Shown piece after piece: positions 1 through 6,354 of a DNA stretch of 6,354 nt; the first letter of the stretch is position 1, and each line of letters starts with the position of its first letter. This DNA comes from Bacteroidales bacterium GP1. Lineage in GTDB: Bacteria > Bacteroidota > Bacteroidia > Bacteroidales > Muribaculaceae. The notes under the pieces were generated by a model. It saw nothing but the letters and a program-made list of their open reading frames with translations, ran no database searches and was not told the origin of the DNA. The position numbers and the translations under genes were made by a program. The DNA lies in NCBI GenBank assembly GCA_001701105.1, contig DAAI01000022.1, positions 20,066 through 26,419 on the forward strand, given 5' to 3'.

Positions 1-277
1 CCAACATCCAATGCAACAAGAATAGTGTAGTGAGACGCTGCTGACCGTCAAGGGGTTCAAAGGCATTGTTCCGAGTGCTTCCATACACAAAGTCGAGCTC
101 CGTGGCCGGACGATTGCCCTTTACCACCAGCAACAGAGTATGGACGAATACCTTGCGGATCTCATTCACTTTCTGATTTTGCCTGCCCTGCGCATAATCA
201 CGCTGAATCTTGGGAATCCTTACCTTCCCGATGCTTAATAGATCCGTAAAACTATACTTTTTTAAGTTGTCACTCAT
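1..277 (-). CDS. DUF262 domain protein, second gene of tandem pair (3' part missing)
   Basis: Only the first 92 codons are present; the gene runs off the left edge. The frame starts at an ATG lying inside the last codons of the upstream DUF262-HNH gene (shared ATGAGTGA, 8 nt overlap), an arrangement that suggests translational coupling. The visible protein begins MSDNLKKYSFTDLL and carries the two hallmark DUF262 motifs: IPKIQRDYAQGR at residues 21-32 and LDGQQRLTT at 76-84, preceded by LDFVYGS at 61-67. In this ParB/Srx-like fold the DGQQR loop is associated with nucleotide binding and hydrolysis. The DYAQGR and FVYGS signatures mark a different subtype from the neighbour (FQRGYRW), so this is a diverged partner rather than a recent duplicate. 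Proteins of this kind are usually several hundred residues longer. Whether it also carries an HNH domain cannot be seen. A role in restriction of foreign DNA is inferred from family and context. Confidence 0.9.
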   Translation of the reverse strand, partial: MSDNLKKYSFTDLLSIGKVRIPKIQRDYAQGRQNQKVNEIRKVFVHTLLLVVKGNRPATELDFVYGSTRNNAFEPLDGQQRLTTLFLLHWML

Positions 278-2207
278 CGTCTTTATCTTCCTCCTTTTCA
301 ATTACAGAATCAAAAATAGGATCTACTGCTTCATGCAAAGCCATCAAATAGCCTTCCCTGTCAGCACTGTTCCAGCGCATATTATCGAGATATGAGGACT
401 CGGCATTACTATCGGTATAGTATTTGAGGAATAGATTCCTTGTGCATATGGGTATGAACCGATCACCGAGTCGGTCTAACTCTACTATACGATATCGTTT
501 ATATGCAAATGGCGCATCCTTATACTCTCGGTTGGTCGCACTATCAAGCAATGTTAGATTACTTAGATAATCTTTCTTCTTTGTAGTAAGGTCGACATCG
601 GTGTCATTCTCTCCCGATTGGGTGGCGTAGAATTTATTTATCTCCTGATAAAAGTCGCGATACCTTTCCACATTCACCTTCTCACGCTCCGTAAATTCAT
701 ATATCAGGCTTTCGCAGAGTCCCATAAGTTCCTTTGCCCTTTCTGTATGCTCCATGCCGAGAATGAATTTTACATTTCTCAGCCATCTCATGCGGTCGTC
801 ATATTCCTGCAACGTCGCATCGTTTTGGGAATCGATGTGCTCTACATCCCAGTGTTCTTTTTTAAATCTATCGAATGCAAATCTTATATTGTGTCCTTTC
901 CTACAGCATTCTACATTAAACAATAGAAGTATACGTTGGATAAACGCATATTCCGGCTTATATTCAAACTCATCTATTGCGTCTTTGCCTAAATAATTCC
1001 GATTATCCTGTTTGAATCTCTCCATCATTTTTTTCCATAGAGAATGCTTGGTATCTTCAACTGTCCATTCATAATGAGGGTGCTTTTCTTTACGTCTCTG
1101 TTTCTCTTCCTCAAGGTAATTGTGTATCTGCAAAGGCGTGAATCCCACCGCCACGAGATAGCCTATGTAATGATAATACATATTATCCTCATACCATGCT
1201 ACAAGGCGGTCGAAGGTTGTCTTTACCTGTTTCCACGCATCTTCCATACTTTGTATATTATCCGACCATTCCCTCTCAAATTTATTATCGCTTTCGTTAC
1301 GCTCCCGATCACGGCAGAAATCATAAAGTTTTTGGAATTCCCGATATGAATAATCTGCATCTTTTCCTTCCTCACGTCGGGTCACGAAATCGAATAGTAC
1401 ATCAATGCGCGTCTGAATGTCACGGTTATCATCACTGATAAAATACCAGAATTTATCGTCCTGGAATTTCTTTTCCATTTCATTCCATTCCATCGACAAT
1501 TGCTCGGCCGGCAATTTATCTCCCTTTGCACGTAGATCATAATCCATTATGAAAAGGGCTTTTATCAATTCTGAACTTGTCAATGAGATCTTACCCTTAT
1601 TGAGCCGGTTGAAGATATTGATACTCATCAAGGTCTTGCTATCCGAATTTAATGCGTACCAAATAATCTTTACCTGCCGCTTCTGATTATAGAGCAAAGA
1701 GCCAGTGAAATCATTGAGGTTCTGTTTATTATTAATTTGATCTTTAAACCATTCGTCAATCACTCGTTTCGCTTCCGCCAGATAATAGCTGTCTATATTA
1801 TCCGCAGGATTAGGATTATCGAAATTCAATTGCGGCCGGTTCTTGTACGAAATTTTATACAACGAATTGCCATAGATCTCACGCTCTTCCTCTCCAAGCC
1901 GTCTCACAAGGCGTTTCAAGAGCAGGAGCATAGTGGTAAGCCGCTGTTGGCCGTCAAGCACCTCATAGGCATCCTCACCTTCATATTTGCATGGCTTTAC
2001 GACTATAGGTTGAAGAAAATAACTGTTGCTCTTTACATTATCATCGTTCGCAAATTGCTTAATGTCTTCAAGCAGATCATTCACTTGCTTTTCTTCCCAT
2101 CTATATCCCCGCTGAAACGATGGGATTACAAAATGACGTTTTCCATCCAAAAGGGTCGCTATCGGCATCGGGGCAAAATTCTCATTATATTCAAATTTCT
2201 CATTCAT
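270..2207 (-). CDS. DUF262-DUF1524 (HNH) protein, GmrSD/SspE-like putative restriction nuclease
   Basis: Complete 645-aa cytoplasmic protein with no signal peptide or membrane segment. The N-terminal DUF262 domain shows IPSFQRGYRW (residues 28-37), LDGQQRLTT (84-92) and FNRLNKGKISLTSSELIKAL (199-218), the ParB/Srx-like core that binds and hydrolyses nucleotides in GmrS-type proteins. A long charged, largely helical middle region (about 220-440) follows. The C-terminal DUF1524 HNH-type nuclease domain shows WDVEHIDSQ (453-461, candidate catalytic His457), NLTLLDSATNREYKD (550-564) and F567..KR (570-571). Length and domain order match GmrSD, BrxU and SspE, which cut modified (glucosylated, methylated or phosphorothioated) DNA; which modification this one reads, if any, is unknown. 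His457 and the NLTLL motif are about 93 residues apart, which I judge longer than usual. The ATG at 2207 leads directly into the domain and has no clear Shine-Dalgarno. It is the promoter-proximal gene of a leftward pair. The coding sequence is visibly more AT-rich than the xylan genes, consistent with transfer. Confidence 0.88.
   Translation of the reverse strand: MNEKFEYNENFAPMPIATLLDGKRHFVIPSFQRGYRWEEKQVNDLLEDIKQFANDDNVKSNSYFLQPIVVKPCKYEGEDAYEVLDGQQRLTTMLLLLKRLVRRLGEEEREIYGNSLYKISYKNRPQLNFDNPNPADNIDSYYLAEAKRVIDEWFKDQINNKQNLNDFTGSLLYNQKRQVKIIWYALNSDSKTLMSINIFNRLNKGKISLTSSELIKALFIMDYDLRAKGDKLPAEQLSMEWNEMEKKFQDDKFWYFISDDNRDIQTRIDVLFDFVTRREEGKDADYSYREFQKLYDFCRDRERNESDNKFEREWSDNIQSMEDAWKQVKTTFDRLVAWYEDNMYYHYIGYLVAVGFTPLQIHNYLEEEKQRRKEKHPHYEWTVEDTKHSLWKKMMERFKQDNRNYLGKDAIDEFEYKPEYAFIQRILLLFNVECCRKGHNIRFAFDRFKKEHWDVEHIDSQNDATLQEYDDRMRWLRNVKFILGMEHTERAKELMGLCESLIYEFTEREKVNVERYRDFYQEINKFYATQSGENDTDVDLTTKKKDYLSNLTLLDSATNREYKDAPFAYKRYRIVELDRLGDRFIPICTRNLFLKYYTDSNAESSYLDNMRWNSADREGYLMALHEAVDPIFDSVIEKEEDKDDE
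289..295 (-). promoter_or_regulatory. possible Shine-Dalgarno for the second DUF262 gene
   Basis: AGGAGGA on the minus strand, 11 nt before the overlapping ATG at 277 and inside the coding sequence of the first gene. It would suit re-initiation at the 8-nt overlap. The same bases encode Lys-Glu-Glu in an acidic tail, and Bacteroidales make little use of Shine-Dalgarno pairing, so it may be a by-product of the protein sequence. Confidence 0.3.
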
Positions 2208-2277
2208 GCTATTTTTTTTAATGCTGGAAGGTAATAAATTAAGAATTTAGCAATGAGCATTGTCTGAACGTCTCATG

Positions 2278-2298
2278 TCTTCCCTTAAGACGGGAAGA
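2278..2298. repeat. inverted repeat, 7-bp arms, 7-nt loop
   Basis: TCTTCCC (2278-2284) and GGGAAGA (2292-2298) are perfect complements around the loop TTAAGAC. It lies about 70 nt before the start codon of the DUF262-HNH gene, so it would sit in that gene's leader RNA as a hairpin or act as a DNA operator. No U-run follows on either strand, so it does not look like an intrinsic terminator. Confidence 0.5.
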
Positions 2299-2367
2299 GC
2301 ATTATTTCATCGCATATTAAAACTTTTATGAAATTTAAGAATCATAATATCTTCTGTTTAATTCGAA

Positions 2368-2383
2368 TATATGTATATATGTA
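2368..2383. repeat. tandem repeat of TATATGTA (2 copies)
   Basis: Two adjacent exact copies of the 8-mer TATATGTA in the most AT-rich part of the intergenic region. It may be a bendable or easily melted segment, or chance in a low-complexity stretch. No function is assigned. Confidence 0.4.
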
Positions 2384-2439
2384 CCATAAGTTAACATAAT
2401 AGATTTCTATTCTCTCTCAGCATATAATTTACAATAATA

Positions 2440-2470
2440 CAAAATTAATCAATTTAATCTAAATATGAAA
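2440..2470 (-). promoter_or_regulatory. weak candidate promoter for the leftward DUF262 genes
   Basis: On the minus strand TAATTTTG (2447 down to 2440) fits the Bacteroidales -7 consensus TAnnTTTG, and TTTC (2470 down to 2467) stands 19 bp upstream where TTTG is expected, with one mismatch. Initiation near 2433 would give a leader of roughly 225 nt, which is long, and would include the inverted repeat at 2278-2298. No better -33/-7 pair was found nearer the start codon. Confidence 0.35.
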
Positions 2471-2486
2471 GGTTTTCATTGTGTGA

Positions 2487-2518
2487 TTTGGAGAGTTCAG
2501 GCATTTCAATTATCTTTG
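2487..2518 (+). promoter_or_regulatory. Bacteroidales-type -33/-7 promoter of the GH115 operon
   Basis: TTTG at 2487-2490 and TATCTTTG at 2511-2518 match the Bacteroidales primary-sigma consensus (TTTG ... TAnnTTTG) exactly, with a 20-bp spacer inside the usual 19-21 range. Initiation is expected a few bases after 2518, giving a leader of about 115 nt before the GH115 ATG at 2639. The match to this order-specific consensus is also the best taxonomic clue in the noncoding DNA. Confidence 0.75.
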
Positions 2519-2525
2519 TATTGTC

Positions 2526-2535
2526 ATAATATTAT
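2526..2535. repeat. AT palindrome at the predicted transcription start
   Basis: ATAATATTAT is a perfect 10-bp palindrome placed where transcription from the 2487-2518 promoter should begin. AT-only palindromes of this size arise easily by chance in such DNA, so significance rests on its position and its nearness to the larger palindrome at 2549-2566. Confidence 0.35.
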
Positions 2536-2548
2536 CGTATTGCCAAAA

Positions 2549-2566
2549 AATTATCCCCGGATAATT
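2549..2566. promoter_or_regulatory. palindromic operator candidate downstream of the GH115 promoter
   Basis: AATTATCC and GGATAATT are perfect 8-bp inverted arms separated by CC, about 30 bp downstream of the -7 element. That position suits a repressor operator that blocks promoter escape. A 2-nt loop is too tight for a good RNA hairpin unless a terminal pair opens, so DNA binding is the more natural reading. No regulator gene is in the window to pair with it. Confidence 0.45.
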
Positions 2567-2638
2567 AGTCTTGTCAATGCATTCTATCATTAACCCTATT
2601 ACCGACATTTCGATTCCAAATCAACTACCTATACCACC

Positions 2639-5194
2639 ATGACACCCATAAGTCTCCGTTTAATGGCAGCCTCCTTCATGCTTATCGGAAGCTCGTGCTG
2701 CCTGCTGGCCCTCGACAACCCCGGCATAACACACAGAAGTCTCGCTCCCGAACGGTTCACGCTATTGAAGGATTCTCAACCCGTAAGCATCGGCATTGAC
2801 GGCTCGGATGACTCTGCCGTCAGAATAGCCGCCGGCAACCTTTCGGCCGATTTCGGGAGAGTATCGGGTAATGATGCTCCGCTTTCCACGATGCCAAAAG
2901 GTCGCCCGATTCTGGTGGGAACTCTTGGAACTCCCTTGATTGACAATCTTATCAAAAGGAACCTCCTGAATGAAAGCGATCTGAAAGGAAAGACCGAGAA
3001 ATACATAATGACCGTAGTGGCGAATCCAATGCCGGGTATAGATGAAGCTCTCGTGATAGCCGGTTCCGACCGACGCGGAACTGTATATGGCATTTACGAA
3101 CTGTCGGAACAGATCGGGGTATCACCTTGGTATGACTGGGCCGACGTTCCAACTCCTAAAGCTACAGACCTTTCAATCGAAAAAGGCACCTATACTGCCG
3201 GAGAGCCGGCCGTCAGATACCGTGGAATATTTCTTAATGACGAAGGTCCATGCCTTATGGACTGGGTAAACAATACATACGGCACGGATTATGGCGATCA
3301 TCGTTTCTATGAGCGGGTAAATGAATTGATACTCCGCCTGCGGGGTAATTTCCTATGGCCTGCCATGTGGGCCTGGGCATTCTATGCCGATGATGAGGAG
3401 AACAGCCGTACAGCCGACAGAATGGGCGTAATCATGGGGACATCTCACCATGAGCCGATGGCACGGAATCATCAGGAGTATGCCCGCAACCGTAAGAAGT
3501 ACGGTGCTTGGAATTACGCCAAGAACAAAAAGGGGCTCGATAGATTCTTCGCCGAGGGAATCAAACGAATGAAAGGCACCGAGGATGTAGTGACAATAGG
3601 TATGCGGGGCGATGGAGATGAGGCTATGGGGCCCGATGCTGATGTCAAACTATTGAAAGAGATAATCGGCGCACAGCGCAAAATAATCAGTAAAGAAACT
3701 GGAAAACCGGCTGAGAAAACGCCGCAAGTCTGGGCCTTGTACAAGGAAGTGCTCGATTACTATGATGCAGGGCTCAGAGTGCCCGACGATGTAACCATCC
3801 TTCTATGCGATGACAACTGGGGAAATGTCCGACGCCTTCCGGACGCACAGGAGCGCAGGCATCCCGGAGGCTGGGGAATGTATTATCATGTGGACTATGT
3901 CGGCGCACCTCGGAATAGCAAGTTGCTCAACTGTACCCCAATTCAAAATATGTGGGAGCAATTGTCAACCACTTATTCCCACGGAGTCGACCGGCTATGG
4001 ATTCTGAACGTGGGAGATCTGAAGCCTATGGAATACCCAATTACCTTCTTCCTCGATATGGCATGGAATCCCGAAAAATACGATGCAGGCAATTTCCTTA
4101 GTCATTCAGAGGATTTCTGCAATAGTATTTTCGGCGAGGAGCACGGTAAAGAAGCTGCAAGAATCCTGAATCTACTATGCAAGTATAATGGTCGGGTCAC
4201 TCCCGAAATGCTCGACGCTAATACTTTCACATTGCACGATGGTGAGTTTAAAAGCGTGGCTGATGATTATGCGCGGCTCGAAGTCGAAGCTCTCCGGCAA
4301 TATATGTTGCTGCCTGCCGAATATAAGGACTCGTATAAGCAGTTGATTCTCTTCCCGGTGCAATTGATGGGAAATCTCTACGAAATGTATTATGCGCAAG
4401 CCATGAACCGTAAATTCTTGACAGAAGGTGATCCGCAGGCCAATGCATGGGCCGACATCGTGGAGAGGTGCTTCAATCGTGATGCGGAGTTGATGGCCGA
4501 CTATAATAAAAATATTGCCGACGGAAAATGGAATGGCATAATGACTCAGAAACATATCGGATATACGACATGGAACGACAATTTCCCTGCCGACAAGATG
4601 CCGGAGATCGGCAGGATTCAAGACTCTGCCACAGGATTCACCTTTACATCGGAATCCGGAAAAGCGTGCGTGATAATGGAAGCTCCCCATTATGCTACGG
4701 CCACAGATTCTGATGCCGGGGCACGTTGGACGGTGATTCCCGACATGGGGCGTACGCTCGGCGCGATTGCTCTCTGGCCTTACGACCTTCCCGTGGAGGG
4801 AGCCTCCTTGAGATACTCCTCTACATTACCGGCTGAAATAGATTCAGTTGAGGCGATTGTGGTGTTGCGCTCAAACCTCGCTTTCAGAAATCCCGACGGC
4901 CATAAATTCCAGATCGGTTTCAATGGCGCGGATTCAAGGACAGTCAACATCAACGACAACCTGAACGAGCATCCCGATAACATTTATTCCGTGTTCTATC
5001 CCACCGTGGCTCGCCGTGTGATTGAGAAGCGCGTAAAATTACCCCTGCCGAAACATAATGCCGAAAATGCTCTCGACTTGATAATCACTCCTCTTGATCC
5101 GGCAATAACTATAGAGAAAATCGTGCTCGATTACGGCGGTTTCCAACCTTCATACCTCTACGGCGAGGAATCTCCCAAGACAGCTATAAAATAA
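2639..5194 (+). CDS. GH115 xylan alpha-1,2-glucuronidase, secreted
   Basis: 851 aa, full length for GH115. The family removes (4-O-methyl-)alpha-1,2-glucuronic acid side chains from glucuronoxylan, including from internal xylose units of the polymer, which distinguishes it from GH67. An N-terminal signal peptide is visible (R7, hydrophobic 8-24, likely cut after LLA near residue 24), so the enzyme is probably periplasmic. After an N-terminal alpha/beta domain, the catalytic barrel carries conserved blocks RGIFLNDEGP (195-204), NFLWPAMW (237-244), GTSHHEPM (267-274), GMRGDGDEAM (321-330), DDNWGNVRRLP (391-401) and YYHVDYVGAPRN (415-426), whose acidic, His and aromatic residues form the substrate pocket in this family. 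A helical region (about 480-660) and a C-terminal beta domain (about 665-840, with APHY 682-685 and a DYGG end at 831-834) follow. The first ATG is chosen because it supplies the signal-peptide n-region; it has no Shine-Dalgarno. It is first in an operon, 23 nt before an XynE-like esterase. Confidence 0.93.
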   Translation: MTPISLRLMAASFMLIGSSCCLLALDNPGITHRSLAPERFTLLKDSQPVSIGIDGSDDSAVRIAAGNLSADFGRVSGNDAPLSTMPKGRPILVGTLGTPLIDNLIKRNLLNESDLKGKTEKYIMTVVANPMPGIDEALVIAGSDRRGTVYGIYELSEQIGVSPWYDWADVPTPKATDLSIEKGTYTAGEPAVRYRGIFLNDEGPCLMDWVNNTYGTDYGDHRFYERVNELILRLRGNFLWPAMWAWAFYADDEENSRTADRMGVIMGTSHHEPMARNHQEYARNRKKYGAWNYAKNKKGLDRFFAEGIKRMKGTEDVVTIGMRGDGDEAMGPDADVKLLKEIIGAQRKIISKETGKPAEKTPQVWALYKEVLDYYDAGLRVPDDVTILLCDDNWGNVRRLPDAQERRHPGGWGMYYHVDYVGAPRNSKLLNCTPIQNMWEQLSTTYSHGVDRLWILNVGDLKPMEYPITFFLDMAWNPEKYDAGNFLSHSEDFCNSIFGEEHGKEAARILNLLCKYNGRVTPEMLDANTFTLHDGEFKSVADDYARLEVEALRQYMLLPAEYKDSYKQLILFPVQLMGNLYEMYYAQAMNRKFLTEGDPQANAWADIVERCFNRDAELMADYNKNIADGKWNGIMTQKHIGYTTWNDNFPADKMPEIGRIQDSATGFTFTSESGKACVIMEAPHYATATDSDAGARWTVIPDMGRTLGAIALWPYDLPVEGASLRYSSTLPAEIDSVEAIVVLRSNLAFRNPDGHKFQIGFNGADSRTVNINDNLNEHPDNIYSVFYPTVARRVIEKRVKLPLPKHNAENALDLIITPLDPAITIEKIVLDYGGFQPSYLYGEESPKTAIK

Positions 5195-5217
5195 CAATAC
5201 AACCTTCTTATAATCAA

Positions 5218-6354
5218 ATGAAAAAAATAATCTTTATAACATTCATCCTTTGTATGTCGTTGCCGTCATGGGCACGCTGGACAGGCACATGGGCCACGGC
5301 TCCCGAATACACAGGCTCGGGAGATATGCCACAAACCGAAACTCTCGCCGGTAACGCCTTACGTCAGACAATTCATGTGTCGCTCGGAGGCGATAACCTC
5401 CGGCTTAAACTATCCAACGAATTTAGTGCGGAGCCTGTGGAGATTTCTTCCATTTATATCGCAAATCCGACAGAAGGGAGCGAAATCGACGCGTCATCCG
5501 CGCGTTACCTCACATTCAACGGAAGCAAAAGCGTGACCATTCCGGCGGGACAAGCTATCTATTCTGACCCTTTAACATATCCACTCCAACCTCTGCAACT
5601 CCTTTCCATAACTACGAATTATGGTAAAAACACCCCCGTGAATGCCACATCCCACCGAGGCTCACGCACATCAAGCTATATAATGAAAGGGGAATCGAAA
5701 CCTAAAAAATCGTTCAAGCCGACGGAACGGTTGGAGCATTGGTACAATATCGCCGCTCTTGAAGTGGATGTGGAAGGGAAACCCTGCATCGCCATAATCG
5801 GCAATTCGATTACCGACGGTCGCGGTACTACTACCGACAGGCAAAACCGCTGGACCGACATTCTCGCTCAAGGACTCAATGGAGAAGTGGGAGTGCTTAA
5901 TCTTGGAATCGGTGGCAATTGCGTGATTAACGGAGGATTGAGCGAACCGGCCATGAAACGCTATGACCGCGACATCCTCGGCCAGAACGGCCTCACTGCA
6001 GTGATGATTTTTGAAGGTATCAACGACATCGGCTGGTCGCCTGAAAGCGAAAAGACAGCCCGGCAGCTTATTGAAGCCTACAAGACGATGATTGCAAAAG
6101 CTCGTGAGAAGGGGCTCAAAGTATATGGCGCTACTATCACCCAACTCGGCAATACGGATTATTACACTCATTTCCATGAAGCAGCTCGGCTGACTGTGAA
6201 CGACTGGATTCGTAATTCCGGAGCCTATGACGGTATTGTCGATTTCGATGCCGTGATCGCCGATCCCGATAAACCCGGCACTATGAATCCGGACTACCAG
6301 TTTGATTGGCTTCATCCTAATCCCGATGGTAGGGAGCGGCTTGATAATACGCGC
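5218..6354 (+). CDS. SGNH/GDSL hydrolase, XynE-like putative acetyl-xylan esterase (3' end cut off)
   Basis: An open frame of 379 codons from the ATG at 5218 to the window edge without a stop. The N-terminus is a signal peptide (MKKIIFITFILC..., likely cut after SWA, residue 19), followed by WTGTWATAP, a sequence typical of this SGNH group. Residues about 20-185 form a beta-rich N-terminal domain. The SGNH domain then shows block I GNSITDGRG (195-203, nucleophile Ser197; Asn replaces the Asp of GDS), block II NLGIGGN (228-234, oxyanion Gly), block III EGINDIG (266-272, Asn269) and block V DWLHPN (363-368, Asp363 and His366). The set is complete, so an active esterase is expected. The GNSITDGRG...RW pattern recalls XynE of Prevotella bryantii; removal of acetyl groups from xylan is inferred from this and from co-transcription with GH115. 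Only the C-terminal tail should be missing, judging from the position of block V. The 23-nt gap to GH115 has no terminator. Confidence 0.9.
   Translation, partial: MKKIIFITFILCMSLPSWARWTGTWATAPEYTGSGDMPQTETLAGNALRQTIHVSLGGDNLRLKLSNEFSAEPVEISSIYIANPTEGSEIDASSARYLTFNGSKSVTIPAGQAIYSDPLTYPLQPLQLLSITTNYGKNTPVNATSHRGSRTSSYIMKGESKPKKSFKPTERLEHWYNIAALEVDVEGKPCIAIIGNSITDGRGTTTDRQNRWTDILAQGLNGEVGVLNLGIGGNCVINGGLSEPAMKRYDRDILGQNGLTAVMIFEGINDIGWSPESEKTARQLIEAYKTMIAKAREKGLKVYGATITQLGNTDYYTHFHEAARLTVNDWIRNSGAYDGIVDFDAVIADPDKPGTMNPDYQFDWLHPNPDGRERLDNTR

Larger units (their letters stand above)
2208..2638. other. divergent AT-rich intergenic region between DUF262 pair and xylan operon
   Basis: 431 bp with no credible ORF: start codons on either strand are not followed by recognisable proteins. 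It separates leftward DUF262 genes from the rightward GH115 operon and so must hold both promoters. The right third contains the strong rightward promoter (2487-2518) and two palindromes. The middle (about 2330-2460) is very AT-rich with a TATATGTA tandem repeat. The left part holds an inverted repeat in the DUF262 leader. No tRNA, riboswitch or attachment-site core was recognised. Confidence 0.8.

Noticed and set aside
26..52. Similar DNA at 26-52 and 1932-1958, considered as a repeat
   Set aside because: Both encode LDGQQRLTT of the two DUF262 proteins; this is conserved protein sequence, not a mobile or regulatory repeat, and similarity fades outside the motif.
210..395. Small plus-strand ORF that looks like a membrane peptide
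   Set aside because: It overlaps both DUF262 genes in antisense across their coding junction; the apparent membrane helix arises from Lys/Glu-rich codons read in reverse.
1737..2234. 165-codon open frame on the plus strand with hydrophobic stretches
   Set aside because: It is antisense to the conserved DUF262 domain; the hydrophobic residues come from reading AT-rich codons of the real gene backwards.
2521..2576. TTGTCA at 2521-2526 and again at 2571-2576, 50 bp apart
   Set aside because: A 6-mer direct repeat in AT-rich DNA is expected by chance; no longer match surrounds it.
4175..4690. 171-codon open frame on the minus strand
   Set aside because: Antisense shadow of the GH115 gene, without a start context or recognisable domain.
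5195..5217. Possible terminator between GH115 and the SGNH gene
   Set aside because: The 23-nt gap is AT-rich with no inverted repeat and no U-run, so read-through into the SGNH gene is expected.
5671..6315. 214-codon open frame on the minus strand
   Set aside because: It lies entirely antisense to the SGNH hydrolase, whose catalytic motifs are all intact; the minus-strand product resembles no known family.

Overview
The window most likely comes from a member of the Bacteroidales (Bacteroides, Prevotella or Muribaculaceae-like; genus not resolvable). The main signs are a textbook Bacteroidales promoter (TTTG, 20 bp, TATCTTTG), start codons without clear Shine-Dalgarno sequences, and a secreted xylan-degradation gene pair typical of the polysaccharide-utilisation loci of this order.

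Layout. The left part (1-2207) is transcribed leftward and holds two tandem DUF262-family genes. The first (645 aa, complete) joins an N-terminal DUF262 (ParB/Srx-like, DGQQR) domain to a C-terminal DUF1524-type HNH nuclease domain. The second overlaps its end by 8 nt and runs off the left edge; its first 92 codons show a different DUF262 subtype (QRDYAQGR ... LDGQQRLTT). This resembles GmrSD / SspE / BrxU-type modification-sensing restriction proteins and is probably a two-gene anti-phage module, but the substrate and the partner's C-terminus cannot be seen here.

The middle (2208-2638) is an AT-rich divergent intergenic region. It holds the promoter of the rightward operon, two palindromes just downstream of it, an inverted repeat in the leader of the DUF262 operon, a small tandem repeat and a weak candidate promoter for the leftward genes.

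The right part (2639-6354) is transcribed rightward. It holds a complete GH115 xylan alpha-1,2-glucuronidase with a signal peptide and, 23 nt downstream, a secreted SGNH/GDSL hydrolase of the XynE-like type, cut off by the right edge after all its catalytic motifs. Together they would strip 4-O-methyl-glucuronic acid (GH115) and probably acetyl groups (SGNH esterase) from glucuronoxylan in the periplasm. The DUF262 genes look more AT-rich than the xylan genes, which fits a defence cargo inserted beside a catabolic locus. No RNA genes, insertion sequences, CRISPR arrays or convincing intrinsic terminators were seen.
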